Part shown: one piece after another, positions 46,843 through 47,787 of the stretch
Layout of the letters: every line of letters begins with the position of its first letter
How positions within the stretch are numbered: position 1 is the stretch's first letter
NCBI GenBank assembly: GCA_022376515.1
Contig: WTXI01000275.1
Location: forward strand, 1-47,787
From: Lactifluus volemus
Lineage: Eukaryota; Basidiomycota; Agaricomycetes; Russulales; Russulaceae
Reading direction: 5' to 3'
Length of the DNA stretch: 47,787 nucleotides
Notes under the pieces: model-generated
What the model saw: the letters and a program-made list of their open reading frames with translations, nothing else
Told to the model about the DNA's origin: nothing
The model's database searches: none
Made by a program: the position numbers and the translations under genes

Positions 46843-47787
46843 ATGTCATCAATAAACATGCAAATGACGACTCTAGAACCGAACAGCTCTCTCGACACTC
46901 CAATGAGCGACTCCATCCAATTATTCGCCTTCCTGCCGAGGTCCTTTCTGAAATAATGTGTTACCTACCCTTGTTTCGAGGCCACAATGCCCCATCCATT
47001 CGCCCACTCGACCGCGACCTTGACCCCTCTGGGAATTTCACTACCAACGATCCTATTCGTACGCCACATTGGGTCGCAGTCAGCCACGTCTGCTATCGCT
47101 GGCGTGAAATAGCACTCAAGTGCAAAGCTCTCTGGACGTGTATTCCACTCGTGAGCGTTCGTTGGGCACAACGTGCTATCGAGCTCTCCGACCCTTATCC
47201 TATCACCCTTCACATTGATTCCAAAGAAGCTTCTCTTGATAGGGGATACGTGTCCGTCGATGCCCTATGTCACGCACTCGTCCATCTCCACCGGATCCGC
47301 AAAATCCACATGCACAGGCCTTGGGGTACGAAGTATGGCGATCACATCATGGCCGTCGTATATGGTGCCCTGTGTCAAGGAGCGCCGGCCCTCGAGGAGC
47401 TCGACCTTTCCTCCCAAATAGCACTTCGGGTAAAGTCCGGGCCTAACGACACGATTATGTCCGTCTTTGCGGAATTACGCACGCTCCGCCTCGATCTGTG
47501 CTTCGTTCCCGCAGATTGCTTCTTATTTCTTCCAACTCTGACGCACGTTCAGCTGTCTGTGACAAGATCCATGTGGCCGACGCTGGAGTCGATGCTCAGC
47601 ACCCTCGCACTCATACCCAAAGTCCAAGTCCTCGGGCTATGTGGCACGCTTCCTACCGAATCCTACGTGACTTTGCCCCTCCGACTATCCGCCTTCCATC
47701 CCTCGAGGAGCTGCATCTCAGTGGCACCGGACAGGGTATTTCGGCGGTTTTACAGGCAATGATATTTCCGGGACAGTGTACAAGTTT
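46843..47787 (+). CDS. F-box protein, 3' partial, frame disrupted
   Basis: The F-box (IIRLPAEVLSEIMCYLP, from about 46922) followed by WVAVSHVCYRWREIALKCKA near 47070 is typical of agaric F-box/LRR-like proteins. Leucine-rich segments follow (APALEELDLSSQIAL, LRTLRLDLCFVPADCFLFLP). Two frame changes are needed. The best start, ATG 46843 (MSSINMQMTTLEPN), is in a different frame from the F-box and must shift before 46922. Near 47655-47675 the family-like continuation RLPSLEELHLSGTG is in another frame from the preceding LGLCGTLPTES. The gene runs off the window. It may be a pseudogene, or carry assembly indels as its neighbour MED4 seems to. Confidence 0.65.

Noticed and set aside
1..47787. 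CRISPR array or bacterial-type operons
   Set aside because: No regularly spaced direct repeats, and spliced genes throughout show a eukaryotic nuclear genome.

Overview
The window is nuclear DNA from a basidiomycete fungus, most likely an Agaricomycete. Almost every gene is cut by introns of about 45-75 bases with GT...AG ends. The accessory gene families are also typical of mushrooms: BTB proteins, NACHT-ankyrin NLRs with a Goodbye-type N-terminus, class I sesquiterpene synthases, F-box proteins and Tc1/mariner-like elements with a long transposase. I cannot name the species from sequence alone.

Layout. Both ends carry housekeeping genes: a NASP/Sim3/Hif1-type histone chaperone (1-1486) and gamma-glutamyl phosphate reductase (1595-3154) on the left; a CLC chloride channel (42109-45608), Mediator subunit MED4 (45787-46645) and a partial F-box gene (46843-end) on the right. 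Glycerol kinase (20594-22613), an Erv1-type sulfhydryl oxidase (35984-36622) and a ZIP zinc transporter (39043-40420) lie in between. The rest is accessory: an apparently intact TA-flanked Tc1/mariner-like element (3794-7167), a long BTB protein with a lysine/alanine-rich repeat tail (7397-10222), a short BTB paralogue (12097-12888), an NLR (14778-18570) whose 3' end runs into AT-rich repeat DNA, a broken ankyrin gene (19320-20306), an unrecognised two-exon gene (23230-24469), a BTB gene remnant (24900-25090), two tandem sesquiterpene synthases (28287-29555 and 30920-32161) and an F-box gene (33038-34794). Two copies of a dispersed repeat (3321-3737, 18703-19045) and a full-length foldback element (35240-35427) sit between genes.

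How the parts relate. The window is not one pathway. The two terpene synthases share every splice position and are a local duplication; no P450 or other tailoring enzyme lies within the window. The BTB genes and their upstream DNA have been copied at least twice. The NLR and the ankyrin pseudogene face each other across a repeat copy, as expected where immune-type genes turn over. NASP, PRO2, the NLR, MED4 and the last F-box gene each need small frame corrections, several at homopolymer runs, while the transposase, terpene synthases, the long BTB gene and the first F-box gene assemble in frame. I read most of these breaks as assembly errors, but they could be real.

The strongest candidates for new biology are the complete transposon with a D-D132-E catalytic layout, the BTB protein fused to an 8-residue repeat tail, and the NLR whose ankyrin end has been replaced by repeat-derived sequence.
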